DNA of 64,000 bases. It comes from Argyresthia goedartella. Lineage: Eukaryota > Arthropoda > Insecta > Lepidoptera > Argyresthiidae. The notes under the pieces are model-generated. The model did no database searches and was not told the DNA's origin. It saw only the letters and a program-made list of their open reading frames with translations. Positions 11,700 through 23,065 of the stretch are shown here, piece by piece. Location of the stretch: the NCBI GenBank assembly GCA_949825045.1, contig OX463822.1, positions 34,908,703-34,972,702 on the forward strand, given 5' to 3'. A program made the position numbers and the translations under genes. The first letter of the stretch is position 1. Every line of letters starts with the position of its first letter.

Positions 11700-12107
11700 G
11701 GTGATTCAAGCAAGTATACGCTATCGTAGTGGTGTCCTGTGACGTTGAGGTTGATAGATCTCACTGCATCCGCTGGATTCTTGGGCGTGAATGTGAGCGA
11801 TGGTGTATTTTGCTGGTGGATTGTTAAATTAAATAGAAAGTATTCGGCAGCTGGTATTATAACCTCAAGGCCTAAGCCCAAGGGCTCGAGAGGAGGGCGG
11901 CACTTGTGCCGTAATTGCGCAGATTTTCAATGTTGAGTTGTTGAGGATTTCTTCAGGCTCGGTGAAGGCGAGCTTTGTTCTGTTCATCGCAGTTTTCTTC
12001 TACATATTTAACTAGGTCCTTACGAATGTGAGTGTGGTTGCATGTTAATTGACATAGGTGGTTAATTTGGTCAGCAATTGCGTGGAATAGGAAGTTAAGT
12101 TACCATC
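11700..12107 (-). pseudogene. Degenerate OTU-family cysteine protease domain
   Basis: Minus-strand pieces match the OTU layout in order. DGN lies at 12099-12107. After a frame slip FLFHAIADQIN follows, as in the family's DGNC-LFRAIADQ box. Next come HIRKDLVKYVEENC, a middle block GLEVIIPAAEYFLFNLTIHQ, and the catalytic-histidine block GHHYDSVYL near 11717-11737. The expected cysteine after DGN is lost at the frameshift. OTU domains cut ubiquitin chains in host proteins and also occur in some retroelements. The surrounding decay suggests the latter, but no RT is recognisable next to it. Confidence 0.6.
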
Positions 12108-12119
12108 TCAGCATTGGTA

Positions 12120-13215
12120 AGGCTTCCATTAGATTATCTTCTTGGGATGTTGTTGGAAGAAAGAACTTAGAGCTAGCGTGATTTATTTGAACTACCTATG
12201 TGTTGTTGATCGTACGGGTTGCGATTGTAAAAGTTTCTGCGTATCTTTGCGCCCTTATTCTCGGTAGAGAGCCGCTTAGGACGAAAAGTCTCCGATTTTA
12301 TTGTGGTTATCAGCGGAAGTCTTTTGTTAATTGCCTGTTTTCTGGAAGATGGTGAAATGATCCTTTTATGATATGCAAGTGTTGGCTGTTTCTCGCTATT
12401 TCTCAGAATATGCAGTTATGTAGTAGACGGGCTTGCATTATTGTTTTATTTTTGTGGGCTTGTCAGACAGGATAAAGTTAGAAATAGTAAAGTTTTGTTT
12501 TACTGTGATTGGTTAGGTTCCTGCCTAGTTTTGTATTTAGGTATACCTATCTCCTACCTACTGGTACGGCACTGTGCCTGTGGGATAGTTTGGAGTTGGC
12601 GTAGTAATTTGAAGCGAGCAAGGTATCTGTTTAAGAAATGGTATTTAACATCACGAAGGGAGTTACCTGCGAGATATAGATTTCGTTTTGCCTTTTGATC
12701 TGAGTTAGGGCTATCATAATCGCAGCGATCTCACCAGGTTGTTGCTCTGCTAGTGAGACACATTGCACTGATATCACCTACTTCAATTCACTTCATTAGT
12801 GCATATTATTTAGGTCCGTGACTCGGGTCGAGGTTCAGTCCCTGAACAAGGCCATATTGTTTATTGCTCGTTTCCTTAGCTCGTTGTCCTGAGAAGGGTC
12901 TTATTGGACAAAATACATTTGCGTCAACTTTTGCAGCTGTATTAGTTTGAGGAATGGTTTTTTGTCATAATTTATATTATTTTGTTTCCTTTTCGCTCTT
13001 TTGTTTAACTATCTCTGTCCAGTTTTGTATGGATTTTAGTGTTGTGTTATATTCACGCGCCTGCAGGAAGTGCAGGAGGGGGCCTGCCTCTTTAACTTAG
13101 AAGACCTTAAACTTAAAAAGGAATTTATAGGTATAGCTTAGATTTTTAAAAGACTTACGGGCTCCTAATTTCAGTAAGATGTTAAAAAGCTTGTGGGTCG
13201 CAATAGGATGTTATA
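12120..13215. other. No recognisable feature
   Basis: A short plus-strand frame at 12441-12698 has no family signature. No arrays or strong inverted repeats seen. Confidence 0.45.
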
Positions 13216-13300
13216 TTAACGGTCAAGTGCGAGTCAGACTCGCGCACAAAGGGCTCCGCACCAAACACAGATTTGGAATGTTTTCATGTAAATTAAAAGT
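13216..13300 (+). repeat. Dispersed repeat tail (CAAGTGCGAGTC type), copy 1
   Basis: Contains GTCAAGTGCGAGTCAGACTC, then CGCGCACAAAGGGCTCC. The same block recurs at 14629-14720 and, reversed, near 52965-52998. It resembles a very common lepidopteran repeat end; element class unknown. Confidence 0.6.
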
Positions 13301-14294
13301 CAACGTTTCAGCTATTCATTGATAAATATATGATGCCACTCTGACTTAAATATGAGACTAAGAATAACTTTTTAGCAGTTGATGAATTGATATTTTAAAA
13401 AGGTTGTAATAAAAAAATACAAAGTTGTTTATTTTTAACAATGAATCCTTTGAGTTTCGTAAAAAACCCTTGAGTTTCGTAAAAAACTAACTGAATGGCA
13501 GAACATACACTCAATTAACTAAAAAATTTAAATTTTACATAAACCGTTTACATTAGTGATTGCGACCCAGATGCCTTTTAAAAGGTTCTTTGGTTTAGAC
13601 CTTTTTCCTAGCTAACGATAGTATTTATCCATCATTTATCAATTTGAAAAATCCCACATTAATACGCTCTGTTTTAGGTACATTTTCGAATGTTGTAATC
13701 TCGTCGCGTCTTCCATGCGAACCTTTTAAAAGTACTTTGGGCGAGTAGCACTACTAGGGCAAGAAAAGCCTGGGCGTTAGGGGATTATTTAATGAAGATT
13801 CTACGTCCTATCATGTAATCGTTTGTGTGTCCGGAGAAAGCAATTTATTGATAAGGTTATTGCTGGGGTGTGATCTCAATGTTATGACACAATTATTCAA
13901 GTACTGTGCTGGATATGGTCGATTAATACTCCAGGATAATGGCGCGTCGCTAGGCAGTACTGTTATGTATTGCGTGAGACGTAAACTCCGGGCTTCTTCT
14001 AGTAGACTAGCCTGTGGAGATAAATATTGGTTGCATGCGTTAGGTAGGACACTGAATCGGAACGGGCTCACCAGGTAACACTCATTGAGTTGGCTCTGCT
14101 ATGTGCGCCTATTGTCGTACACGATGGCTGTGACAGCAGCTTGGCATAGCGCACTATACTTTCACACTTGTAGCTATATTAGACACTCTCATATCATATC
14201 GCTGATATCACCACAATAAGGCAGGCCCGTTTTCGGGCATCCAGAGTCAGAACAAAAGGCGCGCGACGGGGTGGTAAACTATTATTCGTTTAAA
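13301..14294. other. No recognisable feature
   Basis: Overlapping frames on both strands at 13811-14078 are mirror images of one stop-poor stretch and show no family signature. Confidence 0.4.
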
Positions 14295-14579
14295 ATCACG
14301 CGAAACGTTTACATAAGTGTTTTCTTGCAAGTGGACCTGATTGTCTATAGTGGACCTCTGTTATAGAAGAATCGTTAGCCGCATTCCTAATACACTACAT
14401 ACTCGTAGGAGAGGAGCATGATGAGGAGAGATCAGAGTGATGCCCGCTGTCCCCAAGTTCCAAATTCCCCGCAATGACTTTTCATGCATTCATTCCCAAG
14501 TTCCCCAAAATATAAAATTAAATTATTCGTGAAGTTTAGACTTGACCATTGACCAATCCTAGCACCGAAGCGTCTGAAA
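14295..14579 (+). repeat. Dispersed repeat, copy B
   Basis: Direct-orientation match to 3451-3731, including the right terminus of the MITE (TTTCTTGCAAGTGGACC) and about 240 bp of the same downstream sequence. The left half of the MITE is missing here, so the MITE was part of the repeat before it spread or before this copy was truncated. Confidence 0.8.
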
Positions 14580-14628
14580 GTGTTAAAATAAAAATGAATC
14601 AGAATGTACCTATATATAATAAATACGT

Positions 14629-14720
14629 TCAAGTGCGAGTCGGACTCGCGCACGAAGGGTTCCGTACCACCGTACAATGGTAGGTATGGTGTGGAGTGAA
14701 CATTTTGAATTTTACATAGC
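14629..14720 (+). repeat. Dispersed repeat tail (CAAGTGCGAGTC type), copy 2
   Basis: Contains TTCAAGTGCGAGTCGGACTC followed by GCGCACGAAGGGTTCCG. It matches 13216-13300 and the reverse copy near 52965. Confidence 0.65.
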
Positions 14721-15009
14721 AAAATATTGTTAACAAAGTTATTGGTGCAGCTACTTCATACTCCATGTATGTAACCAGAAGTGCATTTATAAGTTTATAT
14801 GTGGTTTACAGATAAATAAAAAACCTTGGTAATTCCGGGTAGGTTTTTCTGTTATCTTTGGCTTAGGTTCTATATTCTGTATTTTTTTTCATAATTATCA
14901 TAACTTAATAACTTTAATGGCATAATATTACTTTATTATATCATTACTTCGGCCTACTGGTTGGTTGGCATAACAAGCTTTTAGTATATTTATCTACGCA
15001 CGTATCATA

Positions 15010-15455
15010 AACCCTCTTTACTGCGTACAAAAACCGCACGTTACGATCAGCATAATGTTAAACTACTTGGTAAAAACTCATTTCTTATCTGAAAAATTAC
15101 ACATTATGACCATAATGTGTAATTTTTCTACATATTATGACATTCAAATTTCGAACGCCGACGCCGGCCTGCGAGCCGTCCCTAGTTTGTTTGTGAAGTT
15201 GGTACTGACGTTCAAATTTCGAACGCCGACGCCCGCCTGCGTGAAGTTGGTCCTACAGAACAAGCTAAGCAATTGCAGTCTCGATGCCGGTCAAACATGC
15301 GGTTCCTGAACACATCAAAGAGAGCTTATGATATGTGTGTAGATAAACTAGTGTATGTAACTGTACATAATTAGGCATTAAAACTCTCAAGTGATATTAT
15401 TATGAAACTCGCCTCTCGAGTTTTAATGCCCTCCATTATGTAGCAGTCACATAAA
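15010..15455 (+). repeat. Repeat shared with the flank of the DDE_3 element, copy 1
   Basis: About 440 bp in direct orientation with 19013-19404. It begins CTCTTTACTGCGTAC and carries two hairpins, ATTACACATTATG...CATAATGTGTAAT and GCATTAAAACTC...GAGTTTTAATGC. An internal block starting TTCAAATTTCGAACGCCGAC is present twice in this copy and once in the other. The open frame 15055-15309 is a by-product of this repeat. Confidence 0.85.
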
Positions 15456-15554
15456 CTACTATTTCTGTTGGACTGTTGGACTTATTATTTAGGCTAATAA
15501 TGATTTATTATATTAAGCAGAATCTGATTTTTTTCTCTATATATTGTTTGTTTT

Positions 15555-16020
15555 ATACCAGGTATGGTGTTGGTGTGCGATTACAGTTTCGTAGTCGGAT
15601 ATCATTTGGATTGGATTGTGCAACTAGCGGAGCGAGCTTGCGATTGAAATTAATGGAAAGCCAAATTTGTCTAGAGTAGGTTATTGTAGCTAGATTTAAT
15701 TGGGAAGTATTAAACTGCACATCAATAATACTGATTTTTACGGCAAATATCATGGCATAATACTGCGGTAGCTTAGGTGAAGGGTAAAGGGGGTGAGCGA
15801 AGCGGAGCCCCCTTTGTCCTTCATATTAGGTTGACATGTGAGAACAACAACAATACTTAAAACATAAAAAGTGTTTTTGCTGATCCTTTTTTGCTGTGAA
15901 AATCAGTATTTTTGATGGGCGATTAAATACTAGCCAATTTAATTGGTTAGGTTGGAACTTAGAAGAAGCAATACCGGTGAGTAGCGACACGGCGAGGAGC
16001 GAAGCGTATACATGCAATTA
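15555..16020 (+). repeat. Dispersed repeat containing GAGCGAAGCGGAGCC blocks
   Basis: Mosaic of blocks found elsewhere. 15640-15705 is the reverse of blocks in 55290-55545 (AGCCAAATTTGTCTAGAGTA). 15760-15850 resembles 46268-46360 (GCGGTAGCTT..., GGTTGACATGTGAGAAC). 15940-16010 again resembles 55440-55510 in reverse. Element boundaries are not clear. Confidence 0.55.
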
Positions 16021-16295
16021 CAATCAACATTTAATGACATGAAAATTCGCTGAAATACGAATTAAGTGTGAAATTTGTTCGGCAATTAAGAATGTAATTT
16101 TTAGGTGTTTCTATTTATGTCTTTCTCTACGATGCGATAGGATTGTTATACCTTTTTAAGTTTATGCTGTTACTGCAGTCTTTATGATGTTTATGCTTCC
16201 TATGTTTATTATTTTTGAACTCATGCGTAATCAATCATTTATGCTAAATGATTGTTAGGGTTTACAATACTTCGGTTAAAGGATTTATGCCAAAC

Positions 16296-16336
16296 AAATA
16301 TTATTACATTTCATAGTATGAAATGTAATAATATTT
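16296..16336. repeat. Perfect 41-bp palindrome
   Basis: Two 20-bp arms, AAATATTATTACATTTCATA and its exact reverse complement, separated by one G at 16316. No mismatch. Confidence 0.95.
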
Positions 16337-17705
16337 TAAACAATACTTAAGAAATCATTTATTCCGTGACTGTATCATTCATGATTTTGCTCAAGAGAGA
16401 GTCGTAGAACTTTTAGTTAATAGCTTTGGGGAAATTGACACGTGGAGAGACTGTTTCAGTAATTTCCTATCTTGAGGTCGCTAGAGAGAGGAGTATATGC
16501 AAAATCGATGAATAAGATTGATCAATACCTTCAATAGGTAGCAATAAATTCCAATATTTCCATTTCCAGGTTTAGTTCCTTGACACGACACGTCCGTCGT
16601 ATCGTCCTCGTCGGGTAGGTAGCACGATTACGACGCGCATCGAAACAATCACCAACTCGAATTGATTTGACCTTTATTTATTTGTCCATAAGGTTAACTG
16701 GATACAGCTCGACGTTCTTGCTTATCGTGCGTGTCTCTACAATGAGAGCAGAGGAAGCGCGCCGCGCTCCAAGTAATTGTCGAAGATTGGTTGCTTAACA
16801 TCACCGACCCCGTAATTGATGGAATGTTTGTAATGAGGCCGACGTGCACCAAGGCATGTAGGTACTCGTATGGGACGCCGATGAACGGGTAATATAACAT
16901 AATCACAAAACCTAAAGAAATACAGACACGCAGAGAATAACTTTTTGTGGCAATACGTATTGTGAAATCACAAACATTTCGGAAAGCAGAGAAGTTAATC
17001 ATTACTTGTAATAATTAACTTCTCGTAGTGCAGATATACCTCTAGAACCTCTACCTAATACTAACAGAAGCAGGAGTGACTTTTTATTAGTTTTAAGTCC
17101 GTTGAGCTGTCCGTTGAGGTATTGCATCAGGGCTGTTTACAGTACCTACTGAAAGTTTCAGTGGATAATGGATACTGTGCAACAAGCTGTACCACCTTGT
17201 AGCAAGCGGCGGCGGGGCGGCGGCGGGGCGGCGGGGACAGGGCGGGCGCGCTGTAGGGAGCCTTAGCCTTATTAGCTTTCAATTAGCTCCTACCTGATCT
17301 AATCTAGACGTCCAATCATGATGAAGGTCTACACTCGAAGGCAGAACATGGTATAAGTAACCAATATTAACGTGATGATTTGCGGAAAGTAACGTCACAT
17401 CTCTGAAGATGAACGGCAAAAGCGGAATAACCCCTAGAATTATTACACGGTGTAGAATTATTAAGCTCGTGGTCCTTGTTGTCATGATCGGTTTTTGTTT
17501 GTTTAAGCAATTTCGTTTTAAGCTCTCACTTGCCCCTTCTTGTCAGTCCGCCCCTTGAGGTATCCTGTAACTCAAATCCGTACAACTGTATCCGTATGGG
17601 ACAACTGACAAATTTCCACATTTTTCAGATTTGAGTTACAGAATAGTAGGGGGATGGTAGTTCTAGCATTAAGAGCAAAAGTTATAGTCCGGAAACATCC
17701 CTCGA
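16337..17705. other. No gene seen; GC-rich patch at 17205-17255
   Basis: Only short frames. A CGGGG/CGG-rich patch near 17205-17255 stands out from AT-rich surroundings. I see no splice-supported exon. Confidence 0.4.
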
Positions 17706-17708
17706 GAG

Positions 17709-17806
17709 AAAGAGAGAGTAGGTAGGATACTAGGTACCTAGCTGAGTAGACAGCAGTAAAGAGAGAGTAGGTAGGATACTAGGTACCTAGCTGAGTAGAC
17801 AGCAGT
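17709..17806. repeat. 49-bp tandem duplication
   Basis: 17709-17757 and 17758-17806 are two copies of a 49-bp unit containing GGATACTAGGTACCTAGCTG. The copies are identical as far as I can read. Confidence 0.9.
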
Positions 17807-17809
17807 AAA

Positions 17810-19012
17810 GAGACAATTTGCGGCAAATTGTATCAGTGGGTGGCGTCTGTCTGTCGGCGACGTTCATGGCTGACCTTCTGACTCCATCTGATAGCGAACT
17901 CTCCAGGAGCCGATAATACGATACGTGACCTGCGACCAATTACACACAATCACCAGAATTGGGAGCAAATAGCTACCACGTGTGGCCGCCACTAAGCTCC
18001 TGAGTTCAGCATTCACTGCGATTCTTTGTGAGCCGATAAACTGAACGGCAGCCAAATAATTAATTTGACCTCAAGAAAAAGACACGTCGGCAATCTCTGA
18101 ATAATAAACAAACGTTGCTCCCGACTGGGCTGTTATCTACAAAGGAACTGTTGTCTCTCGAGGAACGCTCTCGACGGATCACAGAGCTGTTTGTGTCACT
18201 AACATTCCTGCATTGAGAGCGCAACACACAGGCCTCTGGATATGGACCCGATAACGACTTAACGACATCGATATTGAATTCCTATGAGAAAAACATGATA
18301 TGTTGTCACAAAGGCATTCCAAACGTATTCGTTGGCCGCAGATCAACCGACTGATGTATGCAATGTTCACAAAAGCAGTAACGCTAGTAATCCATCACTC
18401 AACACCTACGAGTACTAACGACGGACGGGAGTACCTACCTACGAGTATGGTGCAGTGTAAAACCGGTAGTCCCACAAGGGTGGCGTGCGTTAGAGTTTTT
18501 TTAACGGTTGTCCGGATAAACTGGGATTGTACCCATTCCGGGAACGGGACCCCCAGGCCGTGGCGGGGCGCGGCGGCGCGGCGGCGGCGGGGCAGGGCGG
18601 TGCATTGTGCACCCTCCCCCCCCCCCACCTCGCCCGACCCCCGCACCCCTTACTCCTCGCCCCGCTCTCCCGCCAGGTGTGGAGTTGGATTCGGGGCGCG
18701 ACAGGTTCTCAGGACAAAGGAATCCTGTCCGTTAGCATCTTTCTTTGAAAGTTCTAGGTGTTGTATAATGTGTGCGACGGCCGGACTGAGGATCGCTGCT
18801 CCGTGATATCTACTCGCCAAGCTTTTTCTAATAAGTATGATTTCAAGCTTGGTTCTTTTAAATGGTTTGTTCGCGTTAAGAAAATAGTGACTCATCGTAA
18901 GTAAAGGCGTATTCATACTGGTTTAAAAATTAAACTATTTACTTTAAAACAAACATTTTATTACTTACACAGTAATATTAATATTATGCAAATATTTTTA
19001 TCAACACACGAT
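17810..19012. other. No gene supported; CpG-rich low-complexity patch at 18545-18680
   Basis: Long frames on both strands here (for example 18300-18806) come from a stop-poor GC-rich patch with GGC and C runs. None has a family signature. Confidence 0.4.
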
Positions 19013-19404
19013 TCAAAAACTCTCTTTACTGCGTACAAAAACTGCACGTTACGATCAGCATAATGTTAAACTACTTAGTAAAAACTCATTTATTATCTGA
19101 AAAATTACACATTATGAACACAATGTGTAATTTTTCTACATATTAGGAAATTCAAATTTCGAACGCCGACGCCCGCCTGCGTGAAGTTGGTACTACAGAA
19201 CAAGCTAAACAACTGCAGAGCCACAATGCCGGTCAAACATGCGGTTCCTGAACACATCAAAGAGAGCTTATGATATTTGTGTAGATAAACTAGTGTATGT
19301 AACTGTACATAATTGGGCATTAAAACTCTCGAGTGATATTATTATGAACCACTCTCGAGTATTAATGCCCTCCATTATGTAGTAGTCAAATAAATTACTA
19401 TTAT
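19013..19404 (+). repeat. Repeat copy 2, adjoining the DDE_3 transposase 3' end
   Basis: Same repeat as 15010-15455, single internal block. It ends where the minus-strand DDE_3 coding sequence stops (about 19407), so it is probably the 3' terminal region of that transposon. The 15010 copy would then be a deletion derivative. This is inference. Confidence 0.75.
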
Positions 19405-19884
19405 ATTTAATCTGAATCGTCGGAACTTTCGCCAACATTTATAATAAAACAATTCTGGTCCGCGAATTCCATTACATCGTCTAAGCCCCATATTCATTCA
19501 CTGACCACGTGGTCACGGCATTTCTTCCATTTCTTTTGAATCTATTGTTGCTATTGCGTCATATAGCAATATCATTTTTATTTGGGCCCCCACCAACTCA
19601 ATTGGATTCAGTTTACAATGGTATGGCGGCAAGCGGAGAATTCGAATGCCATTTGCTTTAACCCAAAGTCAATCATGGGGTTATATTGCGGATAGGGTTT
19701 CTCATTTCCCGACTTTTTTTTGTTCCCGGATACCGAGACCTCTCGAACACCATTTCCCGGGAATTCCCGAGAAGACGGGAATGTCATTAACCTCAATAAA
19801 AAATGTATGAAAAAGATTTTAAAATAAAACACACATTTTCGTTTAATTAACAATATGTTCATTTTAATTAGTCTTCGTCAAATA

Positions 19885-21025
19885 ATACAATATAGATACT
19901 ATTAAAATAACAATAAAAATATAATAATCTTAATTTCCTTTATAATCACAGACATTTTTTTTAAAACTTGCTGTTACTGACAAATATGATAGCTTTGATA
20001 TATACCTAGTCGGTCCTTAAGTTCTGTCACAAGGTTTTTGATAGATAAAACTCAGCAATAAACTTTTTCTTATTCGTATTATACATGATTAAAAAGCTTA
20101 TTTTATACGAATCAAATTGCAATACAATATATTTTGTACGATTATCGCAATATTACAAAAAACCTTATAACTTGAGACAATCGCGAACCCAAAACACGCC
20201 GCAACTCACAAAAATACCACTTACCACAAATTTAATAAAAAAACAGTGTTCCAGATAACCAACAAGCTTTTTTTTTATTTATTCTGAAACCTCGATTTTA
20301 GACCATGCTTAACAACTAGCATTTGATTTTCTGTTAGCTTTCAGTTCCAACAGCTCCCAAAGAGAACTTTACGTACTTTTTACGTTTTCAGAAAAACGTA
20401 TAAAAATGATCTTGTGGGCAACAAGTACACTACGTAAAATGTGAATATGAAAATTAGTTTTACCCAGACTTAGTTATCTTATGCTTCAAAATGAAGGTAA
20501 CGGGTTCAGAGAGGGTTCTGACTAAAATCTCACGTAAGTTTGAAAGGTCATGGAAAAAAGATAAAGTGAAACACGTCCATATTTTTGATTGGTTAAAAAA
20601 GTGCCAAATCTCTGAAGAAACTAGCATTTGTGTAATATGGCTTTAAGCATTTAAATCCAATAATCGTTCTAATTTATCAGTATTTAATGAGCTATCAAAC
20701 CATATATAGTATTAAATAAAAATAAACTTGGTATTATTTACTATGCGGCAAAATATTTGTGACAGAACTTATGGACTGACTAGGTATATACCAAATATTA
20801 AAGTCAAAATGTTTAATTAAAACAAATAATGATGTTTTCAGATAACTAAAATATATATACTATTGAAATAACAATAAAAATATAATAATCTTAATTTTCT
20901 TTATAACCACAGACATTTTTTTTTATAACTAACAGTTACTGACAAATATGATCACTTTGATATACATATACCTAATGTCAATATGTTTCATTAAAAATTT
21001 ACAACAAATAATGATGTTTATAAAA
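19885..21025 (+). repeat. Two diverged copies of a ~180-bp unit, the first split by an insertion
   Basis: Unit 1 is 19885-20004 plus 20787-20845; unit 2 is 20846-21025. Shared blocks include ACAATAAAAATATAATAATC, TTACTGACAAATATGAT and AACAAATAATGATGTT. The mariner-derived element 20005-20784 interrupts unit 1. Confidence 0.7.
20005..20784. mobile_element. Internally deleted mariner (maT-like) element, 780 bp
   Basis: Ends CCTAGTCGGTCCTTAAGTTC on the left and, reading in from the right, CCTAGTCAGTCCATAAGTTC, both continuing TGTCACAA. TA dinucleotides flank it (20003-20004 and 20785-20786). The TIR resembles that of the mariner at 46653-47961 (AGTCAGGTCATAAGTTCTGT). No intact transposase is seen. 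Confidence 0.8.
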
Positions 21026-21032
21026 TATATCT

Positions 21033-21215
21033 CTATAAAACTAGAGCAACAATGTTGATTCGACAAATTCGGTAGCAGGATCTATTAAAATAAGATTTCA
21101 AAAATACCAATGCATTAAATGATTTGTCCGATAGACGGTTCCTAATCTTTGTAACGACGTTACCAGATAACGAGAATACTCTTTCATTTTCCGTTGACGT
21201 AGGTTTTACAGTCAT
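21033..21215 (-). pseudogene. hAT dimerisation domain remnant
   Basis: Minus strand, reads PTSTENERVFSLSGNVVTKI, then NRLSDKSFNALVFLKSYF, the hAT C-terminal signature. A further frame just upstream (21228-21419) may be the adjacent part of the same protein but has no diagnostic motif. It is related in type to the remnant at 9094-9435. Confidence 0.8.
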
Positions 21216-23065
21216 TATGGCATTGTATTAATTTTCCAGATTTGGCGTTCGTTTTCCGGTAAATTCAAATAAATGAAATTCTTTTTTTATCAGGCTTTTG
21301 GTTAACTGGGCTTCAGTAGTATCTGTACCCGTAGATGCGGTCTCAATAGCCATTCTCAATTGCATCTCAAAATTGATAGTCACCTTCAGTTTCTTGGACT
21401 TCTTGGACATTCTCGTCATTGTCGAAACAGTCGGTTATAGAGTTCTTCTGTAAATTTTATTAAAACAGTTTTGCTACAGTTGGTCCTGTTTTGGTCACTT
21501 TTGTACGCAGAAGGAAATTGCTATTTTTTTTTGTTTTTTTTTTTTTATATTTCTCGACTTCCCGGGTACTCGACCCTATTTTTCCCGTCTCGACTAAGGC
21601 CAGATTTCCCGGGAATTCCCGCTTCGAGACTTCTCGATGAGAAACCCTAATTGCGGAGCAATATCATCAACTTTCAACATAAGTTCCTTTTTTAAATAAC
21701 TCATATCTATTGTCAAGCCTTTACTTTGAAGCTATTTATACTTGCGCTACTTATACTACTTTGAATACTTTGAAGCTAGTCTATTATCCGCTGCTTATTC
21801 CATTGAGTTGTCGATATCTTCTCGGTTGAACAGAATGATAGGGAGCGTTATCCATGACGACAACGCTTTCCGGTTCAAGTTTTGATATGATATTTTTGAA
21901 CCAGTTCATAAATTTTCGCCGTCCATTTCTTCGTGTGTAATCTTTTGTTGATTTAGATTCAAATAATAGTAATCCCCCTTCTACAAATCATTTTTCACTT
22001 CCAATGTGCAAGACTATTACCGTGTTACTACAAAAAATAATAAACATAGTTTAACCTCAACACAAACGTCAAATCCTATACATTTTTGTTTTTAAACGAG
22101 TGTTGAACGGTAGTTTATGTTTTTGTGGTAACACCCTTAGCCTTTAACCTTTTCCCGTAGGGGCTCCCGGACCGTTCGATAAACCGGCTCGATACGCTTC
22201 TCTCTTATTCTTGATCTTCGAATCTACCCATGCCTTTGTTTTAACGTGTCCAGTGTTTACCCACGTCTCATCAAGAAAGTAGATATTTTTATTAGCTGCC
22301 AAGTGTTCTTTAATTTTTCGTAGATATTTTTGTCGCCATAAAACGTCGTCTCTTTCCAGTTATAATGATCTGCTCTCCCGTAATCCTCGAGTAATAATGA
22401 TCTGCTCTCCCGTTTCGCAAAATCGAATCCAAGCTCGTGGGGAATTTTATGGAGGGTAGTACGTTTGAAAGGTGGAATATCTGCATCATCATTACATAGT
22501 GACATAACTTTGTCTAATGTTGGGTATTCGTGTTTTAAATACAATGAATGCACTTCTCTGCTTAAAGCACATTTGTCCAAGTCATCTTTGTCAATCGCAG
22601 ATAGTCGAGCTCTTTTTTACAGTCGATTTTAGAGTATTTGTTTCCTTCTCTTCTTTAATAATTTTAGTAACTATATTTTCAGAAACACCGCATGCATTAG
22701 CCGTTTTCATTACTCTCCATTATCACGTTTTGATGATCACACTGTTTAAATACTTAAAGACATTATAAATCACTCGTCTTTCTCCGCTATTAATTATTGA
22801 TCCGTTTTTATTTTTACGAATGGGTGAGGTATTCATTTTTAAAATTGTAACATCTAAAGATCACAGGTCACTTACACACACATACACAGGGGTTATTTTT
22901 AGTCCGCATACTACAAGAGTTGATGCCCGCTCAATTTGTACGGACATAGCAGGGAGGTCTAAGATAAAAAATATAATTCTTTACTTCTCTACATTGGACC
23001 ACTGTGATTGTTTTTGTGATTGTGAGTGATTTTTAGATCTCTTTTAAATATAGATTTTGCATACA

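Larger units (their letters stand above)
19693..21649 (-). mobile_element. hAT element 2, inserted in the DDE_3 transposase gene
   Basis: Flanked by a perfect 8-bp duplication ATTGCGGA (19685-19692 and 21650-21657). Ends are TAGGGTTTCTCATTTCCCG on the left and, read inward from the right, TAGGGTTTCTCATCGAGAAG. Subterminal CCCGGGAATTCCCG blocks match the style of hAT element 1. A minus-strand dimerisation-domain remnant is at 21033-21215. Confidence 0.9.
19407..22836 (-). pseudogene. DDE_3 (IS630/Tc1-like) transposase gene, split by a hAT insertion
   Basis: Minus strand, start codon at 22836-22834 (MNTSPIRKNKNG). A helix-turn-helix-like block follows (NACGVSENIVTKIIKEE), then a frame with IPPFKRTTLHKIPHELGF. 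The first catalytic block NIYFLDETWVNTG is near 22262, then AWVDSKIK, then the second catalytic block VVVMDNAPY near 21850. Coding stops at 21658 where hAT element 2 begins. It resumes beyond it at 19684 with LRLPPYHCKLNPIEL, the third catalytic block (about 19600), and ends with FIINVGESSDDSD near 19410. Frameshifts (for example near 22400, with a short local duplication) show it was already decaying or has decayed since. Confidence 0.85.

Noticed and set aside
18300..18916. 168-codon frame and its antisense partners
   Set aside because: GC-rich low complexity, no family signature, no splice support.
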